DNA from: Bradyrhizobium quebecense
GTDB taxonomy: Bacteria; Pseudomonadota; Alphaproteobacteria; Rhizobiales; Xanthobacteraceae
Assembly (NCBI RefSeq): GCF_013373795.3
Contig: NZ_CP088022.1
Location: 1,674,001 to 1,738,000 of the forward strand
Direction of reading: 5' to 3'
DNA length: 64,000 nt
Shown here: in pieces, positions 1-8,176 of the stretch
How the letters are laid out: each line of letters opens with the position of its first letter
How positions within the stretch are numbered: the stretch's first letter is position 1
Made by a program: the position numbers and the translations under genes
Notes under the pieces: model-generated
Database searches by the model: none
Seen by the model: only the letters and a program-made list of their open reading frames with translations
What the model was told of the DNA's origin: nothing

Positions 1-833
1 TTCTCGACGATTTGCGCAACGCTGATCCGCCGTTCGGTCGAGACGCGGGCTTCCTGGTAGCCGGAGACGGTCGTCTCAATCGCGTAGGAAGCGGCAAGCA
101 GCACTGTACCGGTCGCGACGACGACGAGGACTGGGCGCAGTTTGCCGAGCGCCAACGCCGCCAGAACGACTGGCACGGCAAATGCTAGAACGGCTGCACG
201 GCTAACGGCGCCGACCATAACCACTGCCGTGATAAGACAGGCCGTCCAGATCGGAGTTGGCTTGCGCATGCCCGTGAGGATGAACACGGTAGCGCCTGCG
301 AGGTGTGTCGCGACCTCGCCGGCGCCGAGCCAGACCAGGCCGACGCTGGTGCCGGGTACATTCGGTATATAGTCTGCAAAATAGAAGCTGAGCGGAAACA
401 GGATGGGGACGACAGGAACGTAGATATCCAGGAATTTCTGGTAGTAACTAATGATCGTATCGATGCGGCGATAGTCTTCGATCAGAAGGGCGGCGACGAC
501 GAAGGCGAAGACCCCGTACACGAGGATCACGCTGTCGCGCAAGGCGTCGGAACCGTAGGTGTCAAGATAAGGAAAGGTGCGCAACAAGGCCCAGCCCATG
601 GCCGCCGCGAGAAGAAGGCTCGGTCCGGATGCGAATACGGCCACCAGACACCCTGAACGCAACAGCACGAAGAGCCCAGCGACGAAGGCGATCTCGCCGA
701 CGAAAAGCGGCCGATAGCCCCAATAGGCGAAGCCCTTTCCCATCAACGCATATCCTGCCAGGGCGCAGCAGAGCGCGAGGGTGTAGCGGTCGCCCAGGCT
801 TGCAGAACGGGAAGGTGAGAGAGGGGTGGCCAT
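1..833 (-). CDS. O-antigen ligase/EPS polymerase-like membrane protein (partial)
   Basis: The reading frame opens at an ATG at 833 and runs off the left edge, so only the first ~277 residues are present. It encodes many hydrophobic segments separated by short loops, including a basic loop of the Wzy/WaaL type. The likely role is polymerising or ligating EPS repeat units at the periplasmic face; this rests on topology and context, not on a catalytic motif I can see. It lies 24 bp downstream of the methyltransferase gene on the same strand, so the two are probably co-transcribed. Its first ~66 residues (GDRYTLALCCALAGYAL, GEIAFVAGLFVLLRSGCL) are clearly homologous to the N-terminus of the beta-helix protein at 6426-8123, which points to a duplication inside the locus. 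Confidence 0.75.
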   Translation of the reverse strand, partial: MATPLSPSRSASLGDRYTLALCCALAGYALMGKGFAYWGYRPLFVGEIAFVAGLFVLLRSGCLVAVFASGPSLLLAAAMGWALLRTFPYLDTYGSDALRDSVILVYGVFAFVVAALLIEDYRRIDTIISYYQKFLDIYVPVVPILFPLSFYFADYIPNVPGTSVGLVWLGAGEVATHLAGATVFILTGMRKPTPIWTACLITAVVMVGAVSRAAVLAFAVPVVLAALALGKLRPVLVVVATGTVLLAASYAIETTVSGYQEARVSTERRISVAQIVE

Positions 834-857
834 GATAGGTCAGGATTCATCCCTTGC

Positions 858-1646
858 TTACGGCCTGTAGGCGACCATACGCAGACCTCCGTCGATAGCC
901 AGCTTTTGCATCCCGACGTGAAGAAGCGCACGTAACGGAGAAGCCTCAGGATACCGAACATGCCAGCGCTGGCGCTGGACGCGGCTGAATCCATTCTTCT
1001 TCAGGATCCCGGCGAGCGCTGCGGGAGTGAAAAAGACGATATGGCCCGGCCTTGCTGCTTCGCGCCAACGTTGACCCATCAGCCGTGCCGGGAAACCAGC
1101 TGCGTTTGGAGTGGTGATCAGGAGCCAGCCGCCCGGCGACAAGCGCTCGTACAAGCCTGCCAGCACGCGGCCGGGATCACGAAGATGCTCAATGACTTCG
1201 AGGGACACGATCCCGTCGAAGCTCGATCCGTCGGGGAGGTCTGCAAGATCTCGGTAGACTGCAATGCCACGTTCGGCAAGGAACTGATAGCCGAACGGTT
1301 CAACAGCGGCGAGCCTGGCGCCGCGCTTCATCAATTCGAAAGTCATTGCGCCGCGGCCAGCACCGAAATCCAGGATGCGCAAGCCGGAAAGGCCACGTAC
1401 GCCCAGCGCATTTGTCAGTGAATCCACGAGACATCGGGCGACAGCTTCATCCGTAGCGCCGGTTTCGACGGTGTTTTGCTCAGGTTCTTTCCATCCTTCG
1501 CGGTAATAGTTCGCAAGCTCCGACTCGTCTGGATAGGGATCACGAAATATCGTGCCGCATTCACGGCAGCGCAGGAAGCGGGGCGCCTGCCAGTGCACAC
1601 AAGCGTCTCCCTGGTGCCTGCATTGAGGACAGATCGGAGTATTCAT
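858..1646 (-). CDS. SAM-dependent methyltransferase with N-terminal zinc ribbon
   Basis: This 262-residue protein begins with two CxxC pairs (C6/C9 and C27/C30) that look like a zinc ribbon. A class I SAM-binding fold follows: the glycine-rich motif I is LDFGAGRG at about residues 92-99, and the acidic tip of strand 2 (VEP) comes soon after. The sequence SLEVIEHLRDPGRVL and the post-motif PGGWLLITTPN are typical of the Methyltransf_23 family. By context it probably methylates a sugar or capping residue of the EPS. It is the first gene of a minus-strand pair with the partial polymerase. Its promoter region contains the left copy of the conserved EPS module. The family call is firm; the acceptor is unknown. 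Confidence 0.85.
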   Translation of the reverse strand: MNTPICPQCRHQGDACVHWQAPRFLRCRECGTIFRDPYPDESELANYYREGWKEPEQNTVETGATDEAVARCLVDSLTNALGVRGLSGLRILDFGAGRGAMTFELMKRGARLAAVEPFGYQFLAERGIAVYRDLADLPDGSSFDGIVSLEVIEHLRDPGRVLAGLYERLSPGGWLLITTPNAAGFPARLMGQRWREAARPGHIVFFTPAALAGILKKNGFSRVQRQRWHVRYPEASPLRALLHVGMQKLAIDGGLRMVAYRP

Positions 1647-2193
1647 CTTGGTGGTTCACCCTTCGTATGCCCGTGGCGCCGCCGTTCCCGAGTCCAACAT
1701 TCGCTTTCTCCTACGCAACAATTCTCATGACACCGCCGCAGATGGCGTCAGCGCTGGATCAGCGGGAAATTGGATTTTGCTCGAGCCAGAACCGCCTCTC
1801 GCCCGCCTTGCAGGATTGTCCGCGCAAACGCCGCGGCGCGGTATCGGTTTGCGCGAATTGTCGATATCCGACCGGGCTCGTGAAGGATCGATACATCGTG
1901 GCACAGGCTCGCGTTGGTCATGTTGTCGGCCCGACAGACCGAGACTAGTGGTTGCGTACGCCCTGTTGCCAAGAAACACGGGCTATCGGAATGCCTTTCG
2001 GAAGTACTTCGCTGGGGGTACCAGGTTCGCCGTTCCGAGTTCCATACTCGCATCGTCACCAAAGCTGTCCCCGAGCGCCAACGCCACGTGCTTCCCGCGA
2101 AGGCGGGCGCCACGCACGTATGGAGTACACCTGTATTGATGATTGAACCCATGCCTTCTGTGATCCATAATCACAGACGGAGAGGTTGATCGC
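1647..2193. other. Intergenic region between divergent EPS operons
   Basis: I see no credible gene in these 547 bases; the open frames have no family resemblance. The region separates divergent EPS genes and carries the conserved module at 1944-2022, so it is best read as a regulatory region. Confidence 0.6.
1944..2022 (+). promoter_or_regulatory. EPS intergenic module, copy 1 (three boxes)
   Basis: Three sequence blocks recur here and at 9579-9656: box A ACTAGTGGTTGCGT (1944-1957), box B AAACACGGGCTA (1974-1985) and box C AGTACTTCGCTGGGGGTACC (2003-2022). Boxes A and B are 30 bp apart and B and C 29 bp; in the other copy both spacings are 29 bp. Box C has dyad symmetry (GTAC-N10-GTAC inside a 20-bp window), as expected for a dimeric regulator. 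Sequence between the boxes is not conserved, which argues for selection on the boxes. Both copies have the same orientation and precede a plus-strand EPS gene by 130-170 bp. Which factor binds is unknown; the LuxR-type regulators at 20359 and 21815 are candidates. Confidence 0.6.
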
Positions 2194-3360
2194 ATGCGTA
2201 TTGTCCTCACTCGGCGTGAGGCTCTCGACTGGCCCGACGGCGTCAATATTTTCATCGTATCGCTTGCTCAAGCTCTGGCCGATCTTGATCACGAGGTGAC
2301 GATCGTTGTCGGAAGCCTCCAGAGCCATGAGGAGTACCGGCGCCTGCTAGGTCCTCGTCTCGATCTACCGATCGTTGCCCTGAGCCCCACGCCCTTGACG
2401 GGGCTTGCCTCCGCCGCGGCCTGGCTACGCGCGAAGCGGATTATTGATCGCTTGAGGCCCGATCTTGTTGTCCATAGCGAAGCAGTGCCGCTCCCGCTCC
2501 GCGGCACGATCGTCCAGGTTGTCCACGATCTCGAACCTCGCAGTGGCCGGCTTGCTCCATTGTGGCGCAGCATTCGGCGATTCAGCACCAAACGGTGCGA
2601 CTACGTGGTCGCCACGACGACGGAGCTTCGCGATGAACTCGTCCGCGATCTTGGCATGTCACGGCACCAGCTTGCCGTGATCCCCAAATGCATTGAGCTT
2701 CAAGCCTACCGTGGGGGCGACCTTGCAGCGCGTGAGCGGGCGATCCTTCATTCCGGAACCTCGCCCTACAAGGATCCCGCCGCCACGATCCGGGCATTCG
2801 GCGTGCTCGACGATCCCTCGGTAGGCCTCTACGTTGCAGGCGATATCACTCGACAGACGCAAGCAGCGGTGGATGCTCTCCCGGATCGGATTCGCGGGCG
2901 CGTGATCCTCCTCGGGTCCGTGGATGGGCAGACTGTGCGGATGCTACATGGTCGGGTTAGGGTCGCCGCTTTCCCCACGCGCTATGCGGTCCCTGTCGCG
3001 TCTGCAACTGTCATGGAGGCGATCGCCAGCGGAACGCCTATTGTCGGTTCCTCTCGGCTCAGCCGGGATGTGCTCGAAAATGACGTGAACGGGCTTGTGA
3101 CCGATACGAGCCCAGGTGCGATGGCGATTGCGCTTCGATCCATCCTGAATGATGACGCGTTGTGGTTACGGCTGTCCGCCGGCGCCCGCCGAATGGCTCA
3201 ACGGTTCGATGGTTTTCGCGTCGCACGGCAGTACATCGAGCTTGCGTCTGGAGGAGCCCGTCGCAGCTATCGTCATGGCGACCGCGAAAGCGGCTCCGGT
3301 CTAATCGGCTTTCGCCGGGAGAACCCGCATTCGCTGCGGCGGTTATCGAGCAACGCTTAG
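2194..3360 (+). CDS. Glycosyltransferase family 4-like protein
   Basis: This 388-residue protein has the two-domain GT-B layout. The N-terminal half starts MRIVLTRREALDWPDGVNIF, followed by LAQALADLDHEVTIVVG, typical of an acceptor-binding Rossmann domain. The C-terminal half carries the GT4 nucleotide-sugar region VMEAIASGTPIVGSS near residues 272-286, with the usual glutamate. It is cytoplasmic and is expected to add a sugar to the lipid-linked EPS repeat; donor and acceptor cannot be read from sequence. It stands alone on the plus strand, downstream of the conserved module at 1944-2022. Downstream is a recombinase remnant rather than another EPS gene, so this edge of the locus has been rearranged. 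Confidence 0.8.
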   Translation: MRIVLTRREALDWPDGVNIFIVSLAQALADLDHEVTIVVGSLQSHEEYRRLLGPRLDLPIVALSPTPLTGLASAAAWLRAKRIIDRLRPDLVVHSEAVPLPLRGTIVQVVHDLEPRSGRLAPLWRSIRRFSTKRCDYVVATTTELRDELVRDLGMSRHQLAVIPKCIELQAYRGGDLAARERAILHSGTSPYKDPAATIRAFGVLDDPSVGLYVAGDITRQTQAAVDALPDRIRGRVILLGSVDGQTVRMLHGRVRVAAFPTRYAVPVASATVMEAIASGTPIVGSSRLSRDVLENDVNGLVTDTSPGAMAIALRSILNDDALWLRLSAGARRMAQRFDGFRVARQYIELASGGARRSYRHGDRESGSGLIGFRRENPHSLRRLSSNA

Positions 3361-3447
3361 AACCCGACACGCCGAGCACCTTGTCAGAGTGGATACCCAA
3401 AGCTTCGGTGTCCTACCTGGGTTCCCGCCGCATGCCGGACGCGGCCG

Positions 3448-3852
3448 TCACCGTCCGCGCCACCAACCGATGCTCAGATCCCATAGCACAGAACGCAGCG
3501 GGGAAGCGCCAAGCGACCAAAGGGGTGCCGATCCGAGGATCATTCGTCCGGTCGTGGTACTCGTGTCAATCGGCGTACCGAGGATGCGAAGGCCGACGCC
3601 CTTGCGGCCCAGCCGCTCGATGAGCGCCAGCACGCCCCGGGTCGAATGTGCCACGCGATAGGGTTTCGTGATCGCTATCACGTCCCCTTTCCGAGTGACT
3701 TCGATCGCGCGCTCCAACTCCGGCATCTTTCCGAACACGCTGGCCTTCTCGCAAAAATGGTCTTGCGCTCCAAGCGCGGCCAGGTCGCGCTTCTGGGCGT
3801 CAAGTCGCTCGATGGGTTCGAGGGGACCAACGCGACAATAGCCCACGATCAC
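3448..3852 (-). pseudogene. Serine recombinase (resolvase/invertase) N-terminal remnant
   Basis: The first ~105 residues resemble the catalytic domain of resolvase/invertase enzymes (MIVGYCRV, CEKASVFGKMPELERAIE, KGDVIAITKPYRVAHSTRGV, GVGLRILGTPIDTSTTTGRM). The nucleophilic serine of the usual YxRVS motif is missing (YCRVGPLEP), and the conserved lysine-leucine-aspartate-arginine stretch is altered to KPYRVAHS. After GRMILG the resemblance stops and the last ~30 residues look like random translation, so the helical and DNA-binding parts are lost. This is almost certainly inactive debris of a mobile element sitting between two EPS genes. Confidence 0.7.
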
Positions 3853-4010
3853 GGATCTTTCCCCCTTGTTGTCACCTACCTAAAAAACAGGCCTGAAACA
3901 TGTGCCCCTTTGGACGGCGGTTCATGGCGGTCTCGCGGCCACCATCGTGAGTGCTGTCCGCCGCGCTGAACGCGCGCCACAAAGCCGGTTCAAGTGCGCG
4001 GGCTGGCCGA

Positions 4011-5168
4011 CTAACGGGCTCCCTTTGCTCCCAGCACGGCTGGCAGCGTTTGCAGTATGATGTACACGTCCAGCCAGAATGACGAATTGTGGATGTAAGA
4101 GAGATCCTGCTCTTTCAGAACCTGCAGGTCGCCATCGCTGCGGGACGAAACCTGCCACAGTCCGGTGAGTCCCGGCTGAACGCTGGCGCGCACTGACCGG
4201 AATTCTTCATCGAGCTGTTCGATATGGTAAGCGGGGAGGGGGCGCGGGCCGACCAGACTCATGTCGCCGCGGATGACGTTCCAGAGCTGCGGCAATTCAT
4301 CGATGCTGGAGCGGCGCAGGAAGTTGCCGATAATCGGCAGAATACGCGGGTCGTTCCGCAGCTTGAAGAACTGTTGCCACTCGGCGCGCGCATGCGGGTT
4401 ACGATTGAGATGCTCCTCCAGCATACGACTGCTGTCGGCATACATGGTCCGCAACTTGTGCATCTTCACCAGCTTACCGCGGTATCCTACGCGCTCCTGG
4501 ACGAAGAAAGCCGCGCCTGGGTCGATCAGCTTGATCGCTATCACGCCCAGCGCCACGACGGGCAGCGCGAGCAGCCCCAGCGGAACAGCGAATACGATAT
4601 CCAGCATCCGTTTGAGGAGCCAGTTCTGCCGGGAGTATCGTGCAAGGTCGCGGTCTTGACTGGCCGGACCAGCCAGGATGGCTGAGGCATCCCACAGGTC
4701 GAAATGTATCAGCAGAGTTCGCAGCGCGACCTCTACATAATGGCCGATCAGTAGGAGGCAAGCCGCATAGGCGGTCTGAACGAAGATGACATGGACGATG
4801 TTCCAGCCGCTGGCGTTCGCCATCGTGACAATGCTCCACGGCACCATGACAATGCCAACGCCAAGGGCGCGCTGCCGGAAACGCTGGTAGGGTTCCGGGC
4901 CCGGACTGTTGTAGAGTCCGGTTACGAAGAACGCGAAAGCGGCAAGGAGCACTACGGCCCCAAGATGCTCCGGCGTCGGTAGCCCGACCGCTCGCGCGAG
5001 TGAGCTGGTACAGGCGCCTGCGTCCAATGCGGCGGCGAGATCGCCGCTGACCAGCAAGGCCGTCACGATCGACTTGCGATGCCGACGGACGAATGCAGAG
5101 CCACGTTGGCTGCCAGAGGGCAGGTTCGCGCGGCTCGCTTGGCGCAGGTTCAGCCCCTGGTCTGTCAT
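4011..5168 (-). CDS. ExoY/WbaP-type undecaprenyl-phosphate sugar-1-phosphate transferase
   Basis: This 385-residue protein has several predicted N-terminal membrane segments (for example HLGAVVLLAAFAFFVTGLY), then a re-entrant hydrophobic segment LLKRMLDIVFAVPLGLL that starts the catalytic domain. The bacterial sugar transferase signature is clear: FFVQERVGYRGK, KLRTM, RSSIDELPQLWNVIRGDMS, LVGPRPLP, and PGLTGLWQVSSRSD near the C-terminus. Enzymes of this family start repeat-unit synthesis by moving a hexose-1-phosphate from a UDP-sugar to undecaprenyl phosphate at the inner membrane. It is therefore the likely initiating enzyme of this EPS pathway. The epimerase gene lies 69 bp upstream on the same strand. 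Family is near certain; the sugar is not readable. Confidence 0.92.
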   Translation of the reverse strand: MTDQGLNLRQASRANLPSGSQRGSAFVRRHRKSIVTALLVSGDLAAALDAGACTSSLARAVGLPTPEHLGAVVLLAAFAFFVTGLYNSPGPEPYQRFRQRALGVGIVMVPWSIVTMANASGWNIVHVIFVQTAYAACLLLIGHYVEVALRTLLIHFDLWDASAILAGPASQDRDLARYSRQNWLLKRMLDIVFAVPLGLLALPVVALGVIAIKLIDPGAAFFVQERVGYRGKLVKMHKLRTMYADSSRMLEEHLNRNPHARAEWQQFFKLRNDPRILPIIGNFLRRSSIDELPQLWNVIRGDMSLVGPRPLPAYHIEQLDEEFRSVRASVQPGLTGLWQVSSRSDGDLQVLKEQDLSYIHNSSFWLDVYIILQTLPAVLGAKGAR

Positions 5169-5237
5169 GCTGGTACTTGCTTCCGTTCGGTCTAGTGGAA
5201 AACGTCCTCCGGCTGCGATGTCGGAGGACGTCTGCGG

Positions 5238-6230
5238 CTAGGCGGCTGCGATGTTGGAAAGATCGGGCTTGCCGAGAACTCGCCCTTCGATCCAGCGGTA
5301 GGTGGGAACGAGGCCTTGCCGCAGCGTCGTCGCGGGCTCCCAGCCGAGGATCGTCCTTAGTCGCGAATTGTCGCTATTGCGGCCGCGCACGCCTTGCGGC
5401 TTCGATGTGTCGTGACGCTTGATCACGGACTTGCCGGCGATGGCGGCAATGATGTCGACCAGTTCGTCGACCGTCACCAATTCGTCTGTGCCAAGGTTCA
5501 GCGGCAGGGAATAGTCGGACTGCATGATGCGATGAATGCCTTCGACGCAATCATCAATGTACATGAACGAGCGTGTCTGCTTGCCGTCTCCCCAGATCTG
5601 CAGTTCGTCTCCGCTGCGGAGACCGGCGATCTTGCGCGAAAGGGCTGCGGGTGCCTTTTCACGACCGCCGTCATAGGTACCGAGCGGGCCGTAGACGTTG
5701 TGGAAGCGGACGACGCGCGTGGGCAGGTGCCAGTCCTCGGTGAAGTACTGGCAGAGCTTTTCGGTATAGAGCTTTTCGAGCCCGTACCCTTCTTCCGGAT
5801 CGGCCGGAAACGCATCGTCCTCGCGCAGAGGAACGACGTCGGGATTTCGCTGCAGATGCTGCGGGTAGACGCAGGCGGACGAGGAGAACAGGAATCGCTT
5901 GACCTCGTTGCACTTTGCGGCCTGCAGCATGTGCGCATCGATCAGGGTGTTGTTGAGCGTGATCTCAGCGTGCTGCGTGCTGATATAGCCGATGCCGCCC
6001 ATGTCGGCGGCAAGATGATAGACCTCGTCGATATTCTTCGTGACACGCTGGCACTCTGCACGGTCACGCAGGTCAGCAATCATGAACTCGTCGGCGGCGG
6101 TCTCTTCGTATTCGGGAGACTTGATGTCGGCGCCACGGACGAAGTATCCAAGCCCAACCAGATACTTGACCAAATGGTGGCCGATGAACCCACCGGCACC
6201 CGTGACGAGCGCCGTTTTCCTGCCTCGCAT
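5238..6230 (-). CDS. NAD-dependent epimerase, GDP-mannose 3,5-epimerase-like
   Basis: The protein (330 residues from the start chosen here) is an extended SDR. It has the nucleotide-binding motif GAGGFIGHHL at the N-terminus, catalytic SSSACVYP, and the YxxxK pair in GYGLEKLYTEKL. Two stretches, ADMGGIGYISTQHAEI and RFHNVYGPLGTYDGGREKAP, are hallmark sequences of GDP-mannose 3,5-epimerases, so a GDP-mannose or similar substrate is likely. I place the start at 6230 because GGAGG lies 7 bases upstream of that ATG. A longer frame to 6272 adds 14 residues with no recognisable function. The product would supply an unusual nucleotide sugar for the EPS. Confidence 0.88.
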   Translation of the reverse strand: MRGRKTALVTGAGGFIGHHLVKYLVGLGYFVRGADIKSPEYEETAADEFMIADLRDRAECQRVTKNIDEVYHLAADMGGIGYISTQHAEITLNNTLIDAHMLQAAKCNEVKRFLFSSSACVYPQHLQRNPDVVPLREDDAFPADPEEGYGLEKLYTEKLCQYFTEDWHLPTRVVRFHNVYGPLGTYDGGREKAPAALSRKIAGLRSGDELQIWGDGKQTRSFMYIDDCVEGIHRIMQSDYSLPLNLGTDELVTVDELVDIIAAIAGKSVIKRHDTSKPQGVRGRNSDNSRLRTILGWEPATTLRQGLVPTYRWIEGRVLGKPDLSNIAAA

Positions 6231-6425
6231 TTTCGCGCCTCCATGTTCTCTCGGTAGTTGCCTGAGCTGCATCAGTCGCGGAAGGGATTGAGCAACGTCG
6301 AATGCCGACCTTAACCGGACCGTTTCAAAGTCCCGATTGAAACGAGGTGGTAGTCCGAAATCGCAACAACCGTCGAGGATATCGGTCGATGCGCGCGGTT
6401 TGCGAGCGTCGTGGCCCGAGCCCTG

Positions 6426-8123
6426 TCAATGGACGAGGAGACTACCGTTCTGTTCGAGCCCGGCGTGCTGCAAGCGGTCCCAATCGAGGACGGCGCGTCC
6501 CCACGCGAATCTGACCGGCGTGCTTCCGCGAGAGATGCGATAGATATTGTGATCGAACCGGTTGTTGCCGGTCTCGATGACATCGGCGTTAGCGTTGTCA
6601 GGTCCGACGTCGGAGGCGGCGCCGGCACAAACTGCACCCTCGAATTTCATGTCGTTGTCGTGGATGTGGTTGTTGCGGGTCTTGTAAAGCTCACCCGATT
6701 TGGTGCGGCGGCCCTGGTCGACAAGGATGACGCCGCACTTTCCCGCGCTAACGATCAACTCGTTGCCATAGACATCGACGTCTTGCGATGCGGCAATCAG
6801 GAGGTTGTTGCCCCAGAACCCACCCTTGCCGAGGCCGTTGTGTCGAAGCTTGTTGTTGCGGATCACCGCCGCGAACGAGATCTCGTGAAATATTCCGGCT
6901 TCGCTGTTTCCTTCGGCGATATTACCCTCGTAGAGAACGTCGCGGCATTCGATGTCGCACCACAGGCCTGGGCCGCGATTGTCGTAGACGCGATTGTCGC
7001 GCATGACGACGTTTGAGCTGACCGCAAGTTTAACGCCTCCGGCCTCCCAGTTGGGATTGAATTCGCGAGTGTTGTTCGCGAACACGCGGTTGCGTTCGAT
7101 CACAACGTCGCGGCCGACTCCCGTGATCCCGATCTGGCCGTTGTGGTGAATGTCGCAGTCGCGGATCCGGGTGCCGGATCCCACCGCGATCCCTGCCGCG
7201 CTGTTCAGCCGAAGCTCGCAATTCTCGACCACCCAGCCGTTGGCATCCTGGGCCTGGACAGCGCCTTTCTGGCCGACGCTGGCATATTTCTCGATGATGA
7301 GATTCTTGATCAAGATGCCGGGTGCGGTGCTGTCGAATGCGAACGCTGCGACGGTGACTTCGACCTTATGGGCCGATGGATCATTGGCGAGGAATATCTT
7401 TCCAGTCGAATGATCGAAGTAAAAGCGATCGGAAGTGACGTCGTTCTTCGTCAGCACCTGGGCGAGGGGAACGTCGTCGACGAAGACGGCCTCCGGCAGA
7501 TTGCAAGCCGGCGCCGACCTGACACATGATCCGACCCGCCGGCCTTGCTGGTTCTGGCCACCGGCAACCCAGTAGGTGCCTTCCCGGCTGAAGTCGGTGA
7601 GAATGCGGCTGCCGTTCAGAATTGTCCGGCCTTCCCCATAAAACCGCTGGTTCTTGCGTGGCCGGACGGCCTGGCTGCGATGAATGCCATTCTTCAGACA
7701 GAACGCGGCGCCCACTTCGGCACGATCGACGGCCGGCTGGATCGGTTCGTCCGGCAGAATCGAAATGGTATCGGTCGGGCAGGGCTCCTCGACGGGGCCA
7801 GACAGCGCCGGCTGCGCCGAGAGCCAGATCGACGCCGTGAGCCAGGCCGCGAGCTTCAGCGTGCGCCGGATGGCGAGGGCTCGCGATAGGCTGGTGCGTC
7901 GGAGGCACGGAGCAGACGCGGACAGGGCGTTCAAGCAGCCCGACCTAAGCAGAGCAAGCAGCCCTGCGATAAAGGTGAATTCGCCGATGAAGATCGGTCG
8001 GTCGCCAAAATAAGCAAAGCCGCCGTTTCTGAGCAGCGCATAACCCATGAGAACGCAACAGAGCAGGAGGACGTAGCGGTCCGGCCGAGGCAAGGTGCGC
8101 GCGGTTGAGGGGGGTATTGTCAT
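6426..8123 (-). CDS. Right-handed beta-helix protein fused to a polymerase N-terminal remnant
   Basis: This 565-residue protein has two unrelated parts. Residues 1-~66 match the N-terminus of the membrane polymerase at 1-833 (PDRYVLLLCCVLMGYALL, IFIGEFTFIAGLLALLRSGCL). A second hydrophobic stretch at about 89-109 (LKLAAWLTASIWLSAQPALSG) looks like a buried signal peptide. From about residue 130 the chain is a parallel beta-helix rich in repeats such as GILIKNLIIEK, GWVVENCELRLNSAAGI, DVVIERNRVFANNTREF and VVMRDNRVYDNRGPGL. This is the fold of polysaccharide lyases, epimerases and hydrolases, so it probably processes or binds EPS outside the cytoplasm. No alternative start codon lies just before the buried signal peptide, so the remnant supplies the start. 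Confidence 0.8.
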   Translation of the reverse strand: MTIPPSTARTLPRPDRYVLLLCCVLMGYALLRNGGFAYFGDRPIFIGEFTFIAGLLALLRSGCLNALSASAPCLRRTSLSRALAIRRTLKLAAWLTASIWLSAQPALSGPVEEPCPTDTISILPDEPIQPAVDRAEVGAAFCLKNGIHRSQAVRPRKNQRFYGEGRTILNGSRILTDFSREGTYWVAGGQNQQGRRVGSCVRSAPACNLPEAVFVDDVPLAQVLTKNDVTSDRFYFDHSTGKIFLANDPSAHKVEVTVAAFAFDSTAPGILIKNLIIEKYASVGQKGAVQAQDANGWVVENCELRLNSAAGIAVGSGTRIRDCDIHHNGQIGITGVGRDVVIERNRVFANNTREFNPNWEAGGVKLAVSSNVVMRDNRVYDNRGPGLWCDIECRDVLYEGNIAEGNSEAGIFHEISFAAVIRNNKLRHNGLGKGGFWGNNLLIAASQDVDVYGNELIVSAGKCGVILVDQGRRTKSGELYKTRNNHIHDNDMKFEGAVCAGAASDVGPDNANADVIETGNNRFDHNIYRISRGSTPVRFAWGRAVLDWDRLQHAGLEQNGSLLVH

Positions 8124-8176
8124 GGCTCCCGAAGGCGCAATCTCAATTCATGGGCGGCAGTTGGCAACGCTGCTTG

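Noticed and set aside
1648..2139. A 163-codon plus-strand frame in the EPS intergenic region
   Set aside because: It runs through the conserved regulatory module, has no family resemblance and no ribosome site.
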